Below, one piece after another: positions 17,115 to 26,685 of a DNA stretch of 64,000 nt (position 1 is the stretch's first letter; the number at the start of each line of letters is the position of its first letter). The DNA comes from Variovorax sp. Root473 (GTDB lineage Bacteria; Pseudomonadota; Gammaproteobacteria; Burkholderiales; Burkholderiaceae_C). The position numbers and the translations under genes were made by a program. The stretch spans positions 98,023-162,022 of the forward strand of contig NZ_LMEV01000002.1 in NCBI RefSeq assembly GCF_001426505.1. The letters run 5' to 3'. The notes below the pieces were generated by a model, which was not told the origin of the DNA, did not search any database, and worked only from the letters and a program-made list of their open reading frames with translations.

Positions 17115-20100
17115 GCACCGGCTTCCTGCGAGGCATCAGCCCCCAGCATTGGCCCCGTCGAACGGCCCTTGCCTGCGCGCTGATGGCGAGTCTTGGTGCA
17201 CTGGCAGAGCCTTCGCAAGCTACCGCAACGGTCGAACCGGCAAATGACGCAGAAGTGCGACCTGGCGAGCGACTGAGCACCTGGTTACTGCGTCAGCCAG
17301 AGGACACAGCGGCACCGGGGCTGGCATGGCGCGTGCCGCAGGAGCGCCTGGCTCAACAGTTTCTGAAGAACACCCTGCTCGTGCGCCTTGAGGCCGCCAG
17401 CAGGCGCGCACCACGCTCAGAGCAACTCGATCGCCTGAAGCTCATCACGTGGTTGCAGAATCTGCCCGTGACTGGCCGAGTCGCATTGGGCATCGTGGAT
17501 CCCCGCTGGTTGCAGGCGCACCCAGACCAAGATCCCGTGCTGTCGGCCGGACAGCAACTTGTTGCGCCCTCCCCTCAGCTGAAAACCATCGCGGTCCTCC
17601 AGCCCAATGGCGAGTTGTGCCATGTGGCGCACGAAGCCGGTCGGACCGTCTGGGACTACGTTCTCGCCTGCGCTCCCGACAGGCCTCACGATTGGGCTTG
17701 GGTCGCGCAGCCTGACGGCCGGACATCACGGGTGGGCATTGCCCCCTGGAACGGGCACCCCTCCGATGAACCAGCGCCCGGCGCATGGATCTGGGCAGCG
17801 CCTCGGGGCACGACCGAACTGGTCGATGCGTCAGAAGGCATCATCAAGTTCCTGGCAACTCAGGGCCCCTCGCCTCAGACAGCGACGCTGCGCACCAGCA
17901 CCGCAGCCCTTGCGCCAGCGAAACCTGTTACGGCCTCCGCCACCACGTCACCTGCTCTGCCGCCGGTACCGCCGGAAAGCATCATCTCCGTGCGCTCTGA
18001 TGCTTCAGCGCCTCAGTACAAGGCACCCCGCGCGAGCAGCAACGATTGGGGCGAAACCGGTCTTCTCCAGACCCCTACGGCACGCATGGGCGAGGCCGGC
18101 GACTTCCGCACATCAATCAGCCATGTGTCTCCCTATACGCGGTTGAACGTGATGTTCCAACCGCTGGATTGGATGGAAGCCGGCTTTCGCTATACCTCCA
18201 TCAGCAATCGCGCGTACGCCGCGAGCACCACCGGCCAGAGCAACAAGGACAAGAGCATCGACGTGAAGCTGCGGCTGCTGCGCGAGTCTGCCTATGTGCC
18301 TCAGGTTGCGCTGGGCTTTCGCGACCTTGGCGGTACCGGCCTCTTTTCGGCGGAATACCTGGTTGCGAATAAGCGCTACGGCGATCTCGACTTCAGCCTC
18401 GGCATCGGTTGGGGGTATCTGGGCAACAGCGGGAACATCCGCAACCCTTTACTGGCCCTGAGCAATCGCTTCAGAACGCGCACCGTGAGCTCCGCAACGG
18501 GCGGTGAAGCGAACTTCAAAGCCTTCTTCCGAGGTCCAGCCTCCTTGTTCGGTGGCGTCGAATGGCGCACACCCTGGGAGCCGCTGACGGTCAAGCTCGA
18601 GTACGAAGGCAACAACTACAAGAACGAGCCTCAGCAGAACAACCAGGTTCAGCGCTCGCCGTTCAACATCGGATTGGAATATCGCTACTCACCCGGCGTC
18701 GCTTTCACCGCTGGGCTGGAACGCGGCAACAAAGTGATGGTGGGCCTGACGCTGTCCACCAACATGGCGAACATGCGAGCCAGCAAGCCCGCAGATCCGC
18801 CGCCGCCCCGCTTCACACCAGAGGCTTCGGCCAATCCGCCCGGCTGGGCCGCTACCGCGGCGGAGATCCAGGCGCGGACCGAGTGGACCGTGCAGCGCAT
18901 CGCGCCGCAAGGCGACAGCGCGCACGTCTGGATCACCGAAAGCCACACCGTGTACCGCGAGGCTCGCGTGCAGCAGGTCATTGCCGTCATGCATCGCGAT
19001 GCACCAGCGTCGATCAAGCGCTTCATCCTTCACTACAACGAGCGCGGCCTGGCGCTGCACACGCAGGTTGTCGAACGCAGCGAATGGGTGACGGCACACT
19101 ACCAGGCACAGACACCGGCTGAATTGCGCGCCACGGACCAGCGTGACTACGCCCCGCCGCGGGGACGGACCGAAGATGGGCTCTACGCACCATCGCTGCC
19201 ACTGCGCGCCCCGGAGGATGCAACAGTCGCCACGTCGCCCGGCGACACGCAGGCCATGGCCCCCTGGGAACGGCGAACCGAGAAATTCACCTTCGGCCTG
19301 ACCCCAAGCTTCTCGCAGATCCTCGGCGGCCCCGACGCGTTCCTGCTCTATCAACTCGGCGTCTCTGCCACCGCGGAATATCGCTTCACACCGAGCACCT
19401 GGGTGAACGCCGCGCTGAACTGGCGCCTGCTCGACAACTTCGACAAGTTCACCTATACAGCGCCCAGCAACCTCCCGCGCGTGCGAACCTACCAGCGGGA
19501 GTACGCAACGACCAAGCGGTTGACCATGCCGGTGTTTCAGCTCACCCATGTGGGCCGGCTTAATGAAGACCAGTACTACAGCGTCTATGGCGGCGCCCTT
19601 GAGTCGATGTTCGCCGGCGTGGGAGCCGAGTGGCTCTATCGCCCGTGGCGCAGCAAATTCGCCTTCGGCATCGACGTGAACCACGTGCGCCAGCGAGACT
19701 TCGCCCAAGACCTGGGTCTGCGCGACTACAAGGTCAACACCGGCCACGCCACGCTCTATTGGGACACTGGCTGGAACGGCGTGCAGGCCAGGATCAGCGC
19801 AGGCCAGTACCTGGCAGGCGATCGCGGGGTCACGCTCGACATCAGCCGTCGCTTCGACAATGGCGTGACGATCGGCGCCTGGGCCACCAAGACCAACGTT
19901 TCCGCGGCACAGTTCGGCGAAGGCAGCTTCGACAAGGGCATCTATGTCTCCATCCCGTTCGACGCACTGCTACCACGTTCGAGCAAGTTCACTGCGAACT
20001 TTGCCTGGGCGCCGCTGATCCGCGACGGTGGCGCAAAGCTGGGGCGGATCAACCCGTTGTTCGAGATGACCTCCATACGGGATCCGAAGGCCTTCAGCTT

Positions 20101-20167
20101 CTCACCACCCGACGACAAGGCACCGAAGGCGGGAGACAACATCCTCGACTTCAAGCGAGCGCAGTAG
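17111..20167 (+). CDS. GfcC/YjbG-YjbH fusion exopolysaccharide outer-membrane protein
   Basis: A 1018-residue exported protein starting at ATG 17111 (ATGA overlap with the lipoprotein). Residues about 50-270 resemble the GfcC/YjbG capsule-biosynthesis domain (GERLSTWLLRQ, LVRLEAASRR, GRVALGIVDPRWLQ). A Pro/Ala-rich linker follows (about 285-320). From about 330 the protein is YjbH-like with many amphipathic strands typical of an outer-membrane beta-barrel (NDWGETGLLQTPTARMGEAG, FQPLDWMEAGFRYT). In E. coli these are two separate genes, yjbG and yjbH. The barrel probably forms part of a polysaccharide export or modification path. A terminator follows. Confidence 0.85.
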   Translation: MSTGFLRGISPQHWPRRTALACALMASLGALAEPSQATATVEPANDAEVRPGERLSTWLLRQPEDTAAPGLAWRVPQERLAQQFLKNTLLVRLEAASRRAPRSEQLDRLKLITWLQNLPVTGRVALGIVDPRWLQAHPDQDPVLSAGQQLVAPSPQLKTIAVLQPNGELCHVAHEAGRTVWDYVLACAPDRPHDWAWVAQPDGRTSRVGIAPWNGHPSDEPAPGAWIWAAPRGTTELVDASEGIIKFLATQGPSPQTATLRTSTAALAPAKPVTASATTSPALPPVPPESIISVRSDASAPQYKAPRASSNDWGETGLLQTPTARMGEAGDFRTSISHVSPYTRLNVMFQPLDWMEAGFRYTSISNRAYAASTTGQSNKDKSIDVKLRLLRESAYVPQVALGFRDLGGTGLFSAEYLVANKRYGDLDFSLGIGWGYLGNSGNIRNPLLALSNRFRTRTVSSATGGEANFKAFFRGPASLFGGVEWRTPWEPLTVKLEYEGNNYKNEPQQNNQVQRSPFNIGLEYRYSPGVAFTAGLERGNKVMVGLTLSTNMANMRASKPADPPPPRFTPEASANPPGWAATAAEIQARTEWTVQRIAPQGDSAHVWITESHTVYREARVQQVIAVMHRDAPASIKRFILHYNERGLALHTQVVERSEWVTAHYQAQTPAELRATDQRDYAPPRGRTEDGLYAPSLPLRAPEDATVATSPGDTQAMAPWERRTEKFTFGLTPSFSQILGGPDAFLLYQLGVSATAEYRFTPSTWVNAALNWRLLDNFDKFTYTAPSNLPRVRTYQREYATTKRLTMPVFQLTHVGRLNEDQYYSVYGGALESMFAGVGAEWLYRPWRSKFAFGIDVNHVRQRDFAQDLGLRDYKVNTGHATLYWDTGWNGVQARISAGQYLAGDRGVTLDISRRFDNGVTIGAWATKTNVSAAQFGEGSFDKGIYVSIPFDALLPRSSKFTANFAWAPLIRDGGAKLGRINPLFEMTSIRDPKAFSFSPPDDKAPKAGDNILDFKRAQ

Positions 20168-20185
20168 GCGTCGCCAGCAGAAAAC

Positions 20186-20212
20186 AAAAGAGCCCCGATG
20201 AGGGGCTCTTTG
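20186..20212. terminator. Bidirectional terminator between yjbGH-like and dehydratase genes
   Basis: AAGAGCCCC (20188-20196) and GGGGCTCTT (20202-20210) make a 9-bp stem with a 5-nt loop. A-rich sequence lies on the left and TTTGGCTTT on the right, so it can terminate the plus-strand yjb-like operon and, on the other strand, the dehydratase gene. A second GC-rich hairpin (GCCCCGGTCGGGGC) lies at 20226-20239. Confidence 0.8.
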
Positions 20213-20266
20213 GCTTTCAGTAGTGCCCCGGTCGGGGCGAGAAAAGAACGCTGCGGCTCTATCGAA

Positions 20267-22270
20267 TCAGATTGCCACCGCAATCTGACTTGGCGCGGAT
20301 GGCTGATCGACCTCGCCCACCTGCGCAACGCCGACGGGCTCTGCGAGCGGCTGAGCCCTGTCACGCACGCGGTGACGCTCCATATGCACCCAATCCACCA
20401 CCTCCGCATGAGGCCGATAGCCGGGCAGCATCTGCGTCAGCGTCCGCTTCAGCATGGGCACATTGCTGCTTTCGAGTGCTGCGTTCAGCGTCTCGAACTG
20501 GCGCCAGAGTTCATTCCACGGCAGGCAGGGATCGTGCGCCTTCATGACACGAGGATGCGCCGTAGGCATCGCGCTGTCACCAATCAGGAGCTCTTCATAG
20601 AGCTTCTCTCCGGGCCGCAACCCGGTCACCTGCAGCTCGATATCGCCATCCGGCGAGTCCTCGTCGCGGACCGTGCGCCCTGAAAGCTCCACCAGCCGGC
20701 GGGCCAGGTCCATGATCCTCACCGGCTCACCCATGTCGAGCACGAACACATCGCCTCCCTGAGCCATTGCGCCCGCCTGGATCACCAGTTGAGCAGCCTC
20801 GGGAATGGTCATGAAATAACGCGTGATGTCCGCATGCGTGAGCGTGATCGGGCCGCCCGCTTCGATCTGTTTGCGAAACAAGGGCACCACCGAACCGCTT
20901 GAGCCCAACACGTTGCCGAAACGGACCATCGAGAAGCAAGTGTCTGAACTCTGCTGAGCCAGTCCCTGCAACGCCATTTCGGCGACCCGCTTGCTGGCCC
21001 CCATGATGTTCGTCGGTCGCACGGCTTTGTCAGTACTGATCAGGACAAAGTTGGGAACCTTGCACTCCATGGCGATCCGCGCCGTCGTGAGCGTGCCCAC
21101 TGCGTTGTTTCTCACACCCTCTGTCGGGTTGTGCTCAACCAAGGGCACATGCTTGTACGCCGCTGCGTGGTACACCGTGTCAGGACGCCAGGCGCGCATC
21201 ACTTCGCGCAGCCGCGCCGCATCGCATACCGATGCAAGCAGTGGAACAACACGCACGTTGGGCGCCAGTTGCTCCAGCTCCTGATGAACGGCATAGAGCG
21301 CGTACTCGCTCAGCTCCACAAGCAGCAACGTGGAAGGAGACAGTTGAACGATCTGCCGACACAGCTCACTGCCGATGGAACCACCAGCACCAGTGACCAG
21401 CACTGATTTGCCGCGAATGTGCCTGTGCAACAGGTCCGCCACCGGCTCAACCGGATCCCGGCCCAGCAAGTCCTCGATATCGACCTCGACCAGGTCGTTC
21501 ACCTGCACCTTGCCATTGGCCAGATCGAGAAGCCCCGGAAGCATTCGTACGTGCAGATGCAATGGCAACAGTTGGTTCAGGATTTCGACACGACGCCCGT
21601 GGCTGGCCGAAGGCATCGCAAGCAGGACATCCGTAATGCCCCGACCGGCAGCATTGTCCTTGAGCCATTCCGAAGATCGGATGCGCAGACCGTTGATCGT
21701 GTTGCCCTGGAGGTGCGGGCTGTCATCGACAAAAGCGCGGACCACCATGTCCCGGCTTTGGGCCAAGGCCGCGGCTAACTGCAAGCCGGCACTTCCCGCG
21801 CCGTAGATCACGACCTGAGGCAGTTGCTTGCGCTGCAACGCGCTCATGTAGAGGCCGCCCAGCCAATAGCGCGCAAACATGCGCGAGCCAGCGATGGCCA
21901 GAAACAAGAGCAAGGGCACCAGCAGGCCCACCGTGCGTGGCACCCCTCGCACGCCGACGACCGAAAAGATCAACACGTAGCCGAGACCAAACAACGCGCA
22001 TGCGCGCACGATGGCCATGACGGCAGCCGTACCGGCATATCGAAAGATGGCCCGATAGAGACCAAACACCACGAAGAGCGGGAGCGCGAGCGCAACAGCT
22101 ACCGCGACAGCCGACCACTGAACGCCGCGCAGTGCCATCCATTGCTCGAAGCGAAAACTGAACGCCAACCAGACGCATAGCACGCACAGCGCTGCGTCGA
22201 CGCCCAGAGCCAGCATTCGCTTCATGGGACGCGGCAAGGCAAGCAAGGGCGTAGCCAGACGATTGATCAC
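20267..22270 (-). CDS. CapD/PglF/WbpM-type UDP-sugar 4,6-dehydratase, membrane-anchored
   Basis: A 667-residue protein from GTG 22270, chosen because GCAGGAG lies eight bases upstream; the frame is open to 22348. Four N-terminal membrane helices are followed by a first nucleotide-binding domain (VVIYGAGSAGLQLAAALAQ) and a catalytic SDR domain (VLVTGAGGSIGSELCRQ; Rossmann fold about residue 295 on). The active-site region (NFVLISTDKAVRPTNIMGASKR) has the shifted Y-less SDR motif typical of PglF/WbpM enzymes, with Met in place of the usual tyrosine. These convert UDP-GlcNAc to the 4-keto-6-deoxy sugar. Combined with the PglE-, PglD- and PglC-like genes at 27054-29512 it completes a di-N-acetylbacillosamine-type route. 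Confidence 0.92.
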   Translation of the reverse strand: MINRLATPLLALPRPMKRMLALGVDAALCVLCVWLAFSFRFEQWMALRGVQWSAVAVAVALALPLFVVFGLYRAIFRYAGTAAVMAIVRACALFGLGYVLIFSVVGVRGVPRTVGLLVPLLLFLAIAGSRMFARYWLGGLYMSALQRKQLPQVVIYGAGSAGLQLAAALAQSRDMVVRAFVDDSPHLQGNTINGLRIRSSEWLKDNAAGRGITDVLLAMPSASHGRRVEILNQLLPLHLHVRMLPGLLDLANGKVQVNDLVEVDIEDLLGRDPVEPVADLLHRHIRGKSVLVTGAGGSIGSELCRQIVQLSPSTLLLVELSEYALYAVHQELEQLAPNVRVVPLLASVCDAARLREVMRAWRPDTVYHAAAYKHVPLVEHNPTEGVRNNAVGTLTTARIAMECKVPNFVLISTDKAVRPTNIMGASKRVAEMALQGLAQQSSDTCFSMVRFGNVLGSSGSVVPLFRKQIEAGGPITLTHADITRYFMTIPEAAQLVIQAGAMAQGGDVFVLDMGEPVRIMDLARRLVELSGRTVRDEDSPDGDIELQVTGLRPGEKLYEELLIGDSAMPTAHPRVMKAHDPCLPWNELWRQFETLNAALESSNVPMLKRTLTQMLPGYRPHAEVVDWVHMERHRVRDRAQPLAEPVGVAQVGEVDQPSAPSQIAVAI

Positions 22271-22711
22271 ACTGAAAACTCCTGCGGCACCTGGAGTGCG
22301 CCGCGCTGCAACAATTGTCTGTGAAGGGTACCCATCCCCTCCCCCCAATTCAGGGGATTCGCGACACTCACATTGTCATTTTTTGTATCTTTTGCATCGA
22401 CATGACTTTAGCCATGGGGCGCGCGGCAGCTCGCCCGACGCTCCTCGGGAGGCGATGACCCATTCGAAGCGGAAACGCTGCCTACTTGGTGAGATTGCCA
22501 GGGCAGGAGACCCTAGGCACCCTGACTACAATGCCAAGCGCGTGCCGGCCTTTGCCCCGTTGCCAGATGGCGCAACCCAACGCTGAAGACTAAGAATAAA
22601 TGGCGAGGAATTTCCATATGACATTTGATTCATGCAGCATATGAAGAACGCGACACGCAGTACGTCGAGTCAGACAGCAGAGGCGCGAGTCTTTGCAAGG
22701 AACCAAGCCGC
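22271..22711. promoter_or_regulatory. Divergent promoter region between dehydratase and wzb-wzc
   Basis: About 440 bp with no credible gene. It contains a GGGTACCC palindrome near 22328, C-rich and T-rich tracts near 22340-22390, and two CATATG palindromes 23 bp apart near 22615-22643. A TACAAT hexamer near 22526 could be a -10 box for wzb-wzc, but no matching -35 box at the right distance was seen. No JUMPstart/ops element was recognised. Confidence 0.4.
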
Positions 22712-23146
22712 ATGAAATCCGTTCTGGTGGTGTGTATCGGCAATATCTGCCGTAGCCCCATGGGGGAAGCACTGCTTGCCGCAGCCTTGCCTCAAATTCA
22801 AGTCACGTCTGCCGGAACGGGCGCTCTGGTCGGCCATCCCGCAGATCCGATTGCGCGCAAGCTGATGGTCGAACGCGGCCTCGACATCGAAGCGCATCGG
22901 GCACGGCAGCTCACCGGGCTCATGTGCCAGCAGGCCGACCTCATCCTTGCGATGGACGAAGCACAGCGACTGCATATTAGCCAACGCCACCCACTCACCC
23001 GTGGCAAGCTATTTCGGCTCGGCGAAGTCGCACGCACGGACATCCCTGACCCTTACCGCATGGGCCACCTGGCCTTTGAGCACGCCCTGCAACTTATCGC
23101 CGACGGCGCCCAAGCCTGGGCTGAACGCATCCGCAAACTCTCATGA
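22712..23146 (+). CDS. wzb: Low-molecular-weight protein-tyrosine phosphatase (Wzb-like)
   Basis: A 144-residue cytoplasmic phosphatase that removes phosphate from the tyrosine tail of Wzc. The P-loop is VCIGNICRSPMGEA (C-x4-N-I-C-R-S) near residues 7-16; the general-acid loop is the DIPDPYRMG segment (aspartates of the D-P-Y motif). The start at 22712 has AAGGA ten bases upstream; the frame is open further but without family similarity. It overlaps wzc by ATGA, so phosphatase and kinase are made together. Confidence 0.93.
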   Translation: MKSVLVVCIGNICRSPMGEALLAAALPQIQVTSAGTGALVGHPADPIARKLMVERGLDIEAHRARQLTGLMCQQADLILAMDEAQRLHISQRHPLTRGKLFRLGEVARTDIPDPYRMGHLAFEHALQLIADGAQAWAERIRKLS

Positions 23147-25395
23147 CTCCTTCTGCCTCCACTTCGGTTCCTTCCGCAGCACTCGCGCGCGACGATGAGG
23201 ACGATGCGATTCATCTGTCCGAGTACTTCGATATCTTGCTTGACCGAAAGTGGTTGGTGGCGGGCATTACCGCAGTCGCTCTCGTCATCGGTACGGCTTA
23301 TGCGCTCCTAGCCACACCGATCTATCGATCCAACCTCTTGATACAGGTTGAAGATTCCGCTCCAGACGCCAAGAACTTTCTTGGTGACACTGCAAACCTC
23401 TTCGAGGTGAAGACCCCAGCCACGGGCGAGATTCAGATCATTCGTTCACGACTGGTCATTGGAGGCGCCATTGAGGCAAAGCAGCTGTACATCGATGCGC
23501 AGCCCAGGTATTTGCCGTTCGTCGGCGAATGGCTCTCCAGGCGTGCCAAAGAACTGTCGAGCCCAGGCTTTCTTGGCACGGGAGGCTACGTTTCTGGCAC
23601 CGAAGCGGTCAACATTGCCAAGTTCGACGTGCCTTCCACGTTCGAAGACCAGAAGCCCTTCACGATCACCGCGCTGGCCGGTGGCCAATACACGCTGAGC
23701 CATCCTGATCTTGCCGAACCATTGACTGGCACCGTCGGCAAGGTCTTCAACCAGCAGGTTCCTGAAGGAATCATCACCTTGGTGGTATCGCGACTCGACG
23801 GTAAACCCGGGGCTGAATTTCTGGTCTCGCGCGCATCGTTGCTCACCACGATCGAAGATCTGCAGAAGCGTCTCCAATTGGGAGAGCAGGGCAAGCAGTC
23901 AAACGTGATCAGTGTTTCGCTTGAAGATAGCGACCGCGATCGCCTCCGGAACACACTCAATGAGATCGGCGCACAGTACGTTCGCCAGAATGTTGAACGC
24001 AAAGCTGCCGAAGCGGAAAAGACCATTGAGTTTCTTGATAAACAATTGCCCGAGTTCAAGCAGCAGCTCGAAGACTCGGAAGACGCCTACGCACGCTTTC
24101 GCAACCAGAACGGCACGGTCGCTTTCGATGAAGAGGCCAAGGCCGCTCTGACCCTGTCAGTGCAGTTGCAGACCAAGCTGTTGGAATCCCAACAGCTGCG
24201 ACGCGAACTACTCTCGCGTTTCACCGAGAGCAACCCCAAGGTCCAGATGATCGACGGTCAGATCGCGGCCATTCGCCATGAGATTGAGGGCCTCGAGACC
24301 CGTGTAAGCGCCATGCCGGCCGTTCAACGTGACGCCCTGCGGCTTGAGCGCGATGTGCGCGTCAATGGCGAACTCTACAAGTCGCTACTTAATAGTTCAC
24401 TGCAGTTGCGCCTTGTAAAGGAAGGCAAGATCGGCAACGTGCGACTGCTTGATACTGCAGTCGAACCCAAGAAGGCGGTCAAGCCGCAGAAGTCCTTCGT
24501 TGTTGCACTCTCTCTGGTGCTCGGGTTGTTGACCGGCGTGGCATTTGCCATTATCCGCAGCAAACTCTCGAGTGGCATCCAGAACCCTCAAGAAATCGAG
24601 GATCGCCTCGGCCTCAACGTTTATTCCGTCGTGCCGCTGGCCCTTGAGCAGGAAACGATTCTGGAGCATATTGCAGGCGGCGCGAAGGGCGTGCAGTTGC
24701 TGGCAGTGACTTCTCCCGAGAGCCTTGCCGTCGAAAGTTTACGCAATCTCCGTGTATCCCTGCAGCTAACGTTGATGGAGACCGGCAACAACCGCGTGCT
24801 CATCACCGGCGCAACGCCTGGCGTCGGCAAGAGCTTCGTCTCGGGGAATTTTGCTGTCATCATGGCGCAAGCCGGCAAGCGCGTGCTGCTGATTGATGCC
24901 GACTTGCGCAAGGGTCACCTTCAAAAGGCCTTTGGCCTGCCACGCAAGGGTGGGTTGGCGGAGGTGCTGGCAGGCGACATGACGCCCGAGCAGGCGATCC
25001 ATGAGCAGGTGATCCCGAATCTCGACGTGCTGACGACTGGTGCCTACCCGTTCAATCCTGCGAACATGATGCTGTCGTCCGCACTCGGCGAACTGTTGAA
25101 CGATTTCTCGGAGCGCTACGACCTGGTAGTAATCGACAGCCCGCCAGTGCTGGTGGCGGCCGACGCTGCAGCAGTCGCCGCACATGCAGGCGCCGTGCTA
25201 CTTGTCGCCCGTGACAACCTGACTCAATTGGGTGAACTCAACGAGAGCATCAAGCGGCTTGCGCATGCAGGCCAGCAAGTCAACGGCGTGGTCTTCAACG
25301 GCATGGACCTGTCGCGCCGGCACTATGGCAGTTATGGCTACAAGTACGGCGGCTATCGGTACACCGAGTACAAGTACAAGGAAGAGGCAGCTTAA
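23143..25395 (+). CDS. wzc: Polysaccharide co-polymerase / BY-kinase (Wzc-like)
   Basis: A 750-residue inner-membrane protein controlling chain length and export. The N-terminus has a Wzz domain with a first helix (about residues 38-58) and a long periplasmic part with coiled-coil segments (about 285-420). A second helix lies near 450 (VVALSLVLGLLTGVAFAII). The cytoplasmic tyrosine-kinase domain has Walker A with K563 (GATPGVGKS), Walker A' (LLIDADLRKG) and Walker B with D665 (VVIDSPPV). The C-terminal tail after about residue 725 holds about nine tyrosines (HYGSYGYKYGGYRYTEYKYK), the autophosphorylation cluster dephosphorylated by Wzb. Confidence 0.95.
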   Translation: MTPSASTSVPSAALARDDEDDAIHLSEYFDILLDRKWLVAGITAVALVIGTAYALLATPIYRSNLLIQVEDSAPDAKNFLGDTANLFEVKTPATGEIQIIRSRLVIGGAIEAKQLYIDAQPRYLPFVGEWLSRRAKELSSPGFLGTGGYVSGTEAVNIAKFDVPSTFEDQKPFTITALAGGQYTLSHPDLAEPLTGTVGKVFNQQVPEGIITLVVSRLDGKPGAEFLVSRASLLTTIEDLQKRLQLGEQGKQSNVISVSLEDSDRDRLRNTLNEIGAQYVRQNVERKAAEAEKTIEFLDKQLPEFKQQLEDSEDAYARFRNQNGTVAFDEEAKAALTLSVQLQTKLLESQQLRRELLSRFTESNPKVQMIDGQIAAIRHEIEGLETRVSAMPAVQRDALRLERDVRVNGELYKSLLNSSLQLRLVKEGKIGNVRLLDTAVEPKKAVKPQKSFVVALSLVLGLLTGVAFAIIRSKLSSGIQNPQEIEDRLGLNVYSVVPLALEQETILEHIAGGAKGVQLLAVTSPESLAVESLRNLRVSLQLTLMETGNNRVLITGATPGVGKSFVSGNFAVIMAQAGKRVLLIDADLRKGHLQKAFGLPRKGGLAEVLAGDMTPEQAIHEQVIPNLDVLTTGAYPFNPANMMLSSALGELLNDFSERYDLVVIDSPPVLVAADAAAVAAHAGAVLLVARDNLTQLGELNESIKRLAHAGQQVNGVVFNGMDLSRRHYGSYGYKYGGYRYTEYKYKEEAA

Positions 25396-25405
25396 CAGCA
25401 TCTGG

Positions 25406-25432
25406 GAAGCGGGGCCCTCTCCGCTTCTTCGT
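25406..25432 (+). terminator. Likely terminator after wzc
   Basis: GAAGCGG (25406-25412) pairs with CCGCTTC (25421-25427), with a GC-rich 8-nt loop and a short TTCTTCGTGTT tail. It lies 10 bp after the wzc stop and just before the insertion sequence. The T-run is weak, so confidence is moderate. Confidence 0.55.
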
Positions 25433-25523
25433 GTTCGACGACTTGGTGACTCTAGTGGTGACCTGCCCGGTTTCTCCGAGACATTGATTTCTAGGAAGAT
25501 GGCTCCCGCCCGAAGAGGAGCCC

Positions 25524-25787
25524 ATGAAGAAGAGTCGATTTTCAGAAGAGCAAATGGTCACGATCCTGCGCGAAGCAGATCGCACGACGGTGGCCGAGGC
25601 CGCCAAGAAGCACAAGGTCAGCGAAGCCACCATCTATGCTTGGCGCAAACACTTCGGCCAGATGGAAGTCGCCGACGTCAAGCGCCTGAAGGCCCTGGAG
25701 CTTGAGAACAGCCGATTGAAGAAGCTCCTTGCCGAGAGAGACCTGGACCTCGAGATCCTCAAGGAGATCAACGCAAAAAAATGGTGA
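25524..25787 (+). CDS. IS3-family transposase OrfA
   Basis: An 87-residue protein with a helix-turn-helix (EEQMVTILREADRTTVAEAA, then KVSEATIYAWRKHFG) that binds the IS ends, followed by a leucine-zipper-like helix (LKALELENSRLKKLLAERD). It appears intact. It ends just after a run of seven A at 25775-25781, the usual site for a -1 frameshift into orfB. Confidence 0.92.
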   Translation: MKKSRFSEEQMVTILREADRTTVAEAAKKHKVSEATIYAWRKHFGQMEVADVKRLKALELENSRLKKLLAERDLDLEILKEINAKKW

Positions 25788-26614
25788 GCCCGCTCGCTCG
25801 GCGTGAGCAACTGGCCTTCGTGCGCGCACGGTGCTTGAGTCTGCGGACTCATCGGCATGTCACGCGCCACGCCCAGCTACGAGCTGCGCCTGCCTGCCAA
25901 GGATGCGCCGGTGCTCGCGGCGATGAAGGAACTCTCGGCCCAATATCCGCGCTACGGCTACCGCCGCATTCGCGTGTTCCTGCGTCGCAAGGGCTTCGAG
26001 CTGAGTTGGTCTCGCACGCACAGGCTGTGGCGTCAGGCGGGCCTGCTGGTGCCCCGCAAGCGGCCACGCAAGCGCATCGCCTCGGTGCGCCCGCGCATCC
26101 ACACGCCGTTCAAGGCCAACATGGTCTGGGCCTATGACTTCGTCTTCGACACCACGGCCAGTGGTCAGCAGATCAAGTGCCTGACCGTGGTGGATGAATA
26201 CACCCGCGAGTGCTTGGCCATCGATGTGGCTGGGGCCATTCGCTCCAAGCGCGTCATCGAGGTGTTGTCGCGCCTAGTGAGCCTGCACGGGGCGCCGCTG
26301 TTCATGCGTTCGGACAACGGCCCGAGTTCGTCAGCCAGGCCATCCTGGAGTGGATCTCAGGCTCGGGCATTGCCACAGTGCTCAACGATCCCGGCAAGCC
26401 TTGGCAGAACGGAACCGACGAGAGCTTCAACGGCAAGTTCCGCGACGAGTGCCTGTCCATCGAGTGGTTCCGTTCGCGCCGCGAAGCCGCTGTCCTGATC
26501 GAAGCCTGGTGCAACCACTACGACGAGGTACGTCCCCACAGCAGCCTGCAATACTTGACCCCGGCGGAGTTCAAACTCGAACTCCGCAAAGAACTGCAAC
26601 CCGCCGTCTTCTAG
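25781..26614 (+). pseudogene. IS3-family transposase OrfB, disrupted by two frameshifts
   Basis: Pieces of a DDE transposase are in three frames. The N-terminus (MVSPLARREQLAFVRAR) is in the frame of 25781. From about 25850 the frame changes to that of 25857 (SYELRLPAKDAP, QYPRYGYRRIRVFLRRKGFE, MVWAYDFVFDTTASGQQIKC with the first Asp). At about 26321-26325 it shifts again, where GGCCCGAGTTCG probably lost one G of a D-N-G-P-E-F-V-S coding sequence. The rest (ILEWISGSGI to WQNGTDESFNGKFRDECLS, with the catalytic Glu) continues to 26614. The first shift looks like a small deletion near 25846. Confidence 0.9.
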
Positions 26615-26685
26615 GAAAAACTGTCTCGATTAAACCGAGCAGGTCAGTGGTAATTAGCGACGAATCGCTCCAGCACCGATATCAA

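Larger units (their letters stand above)
25459..26646 (+). mobile_element. Degenerate IS3-family (IS407-type) insertion sequence
   Basis: An 1188-bp element with terminal inverted repeats of about 36 bp: 25459-25494 and 26611-26646. Both ends read TGACCTGC-CGGTTT inward, with GAGACA and CTAG further in, at matching positions. It is flanked by a 4-bp direct repeat GTGG (25455-25458 and 26647-26650), the duplication size typical of the IS407 group. It carries orfA, an A7 frameshift run at 25775-25781, and an orfB with two disrupting shifts, so it is probably unable to move by itself. It sits between wzc and the end of the minus-strand EPS operon. Confidence 0.93.

Noticed and set aside
22271..22711. 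JUMPstart/ops-like antitermination element upstream of EPS genes
   Set aside because: No GGCGGTAG-type core was found in this region or upstream of wza.
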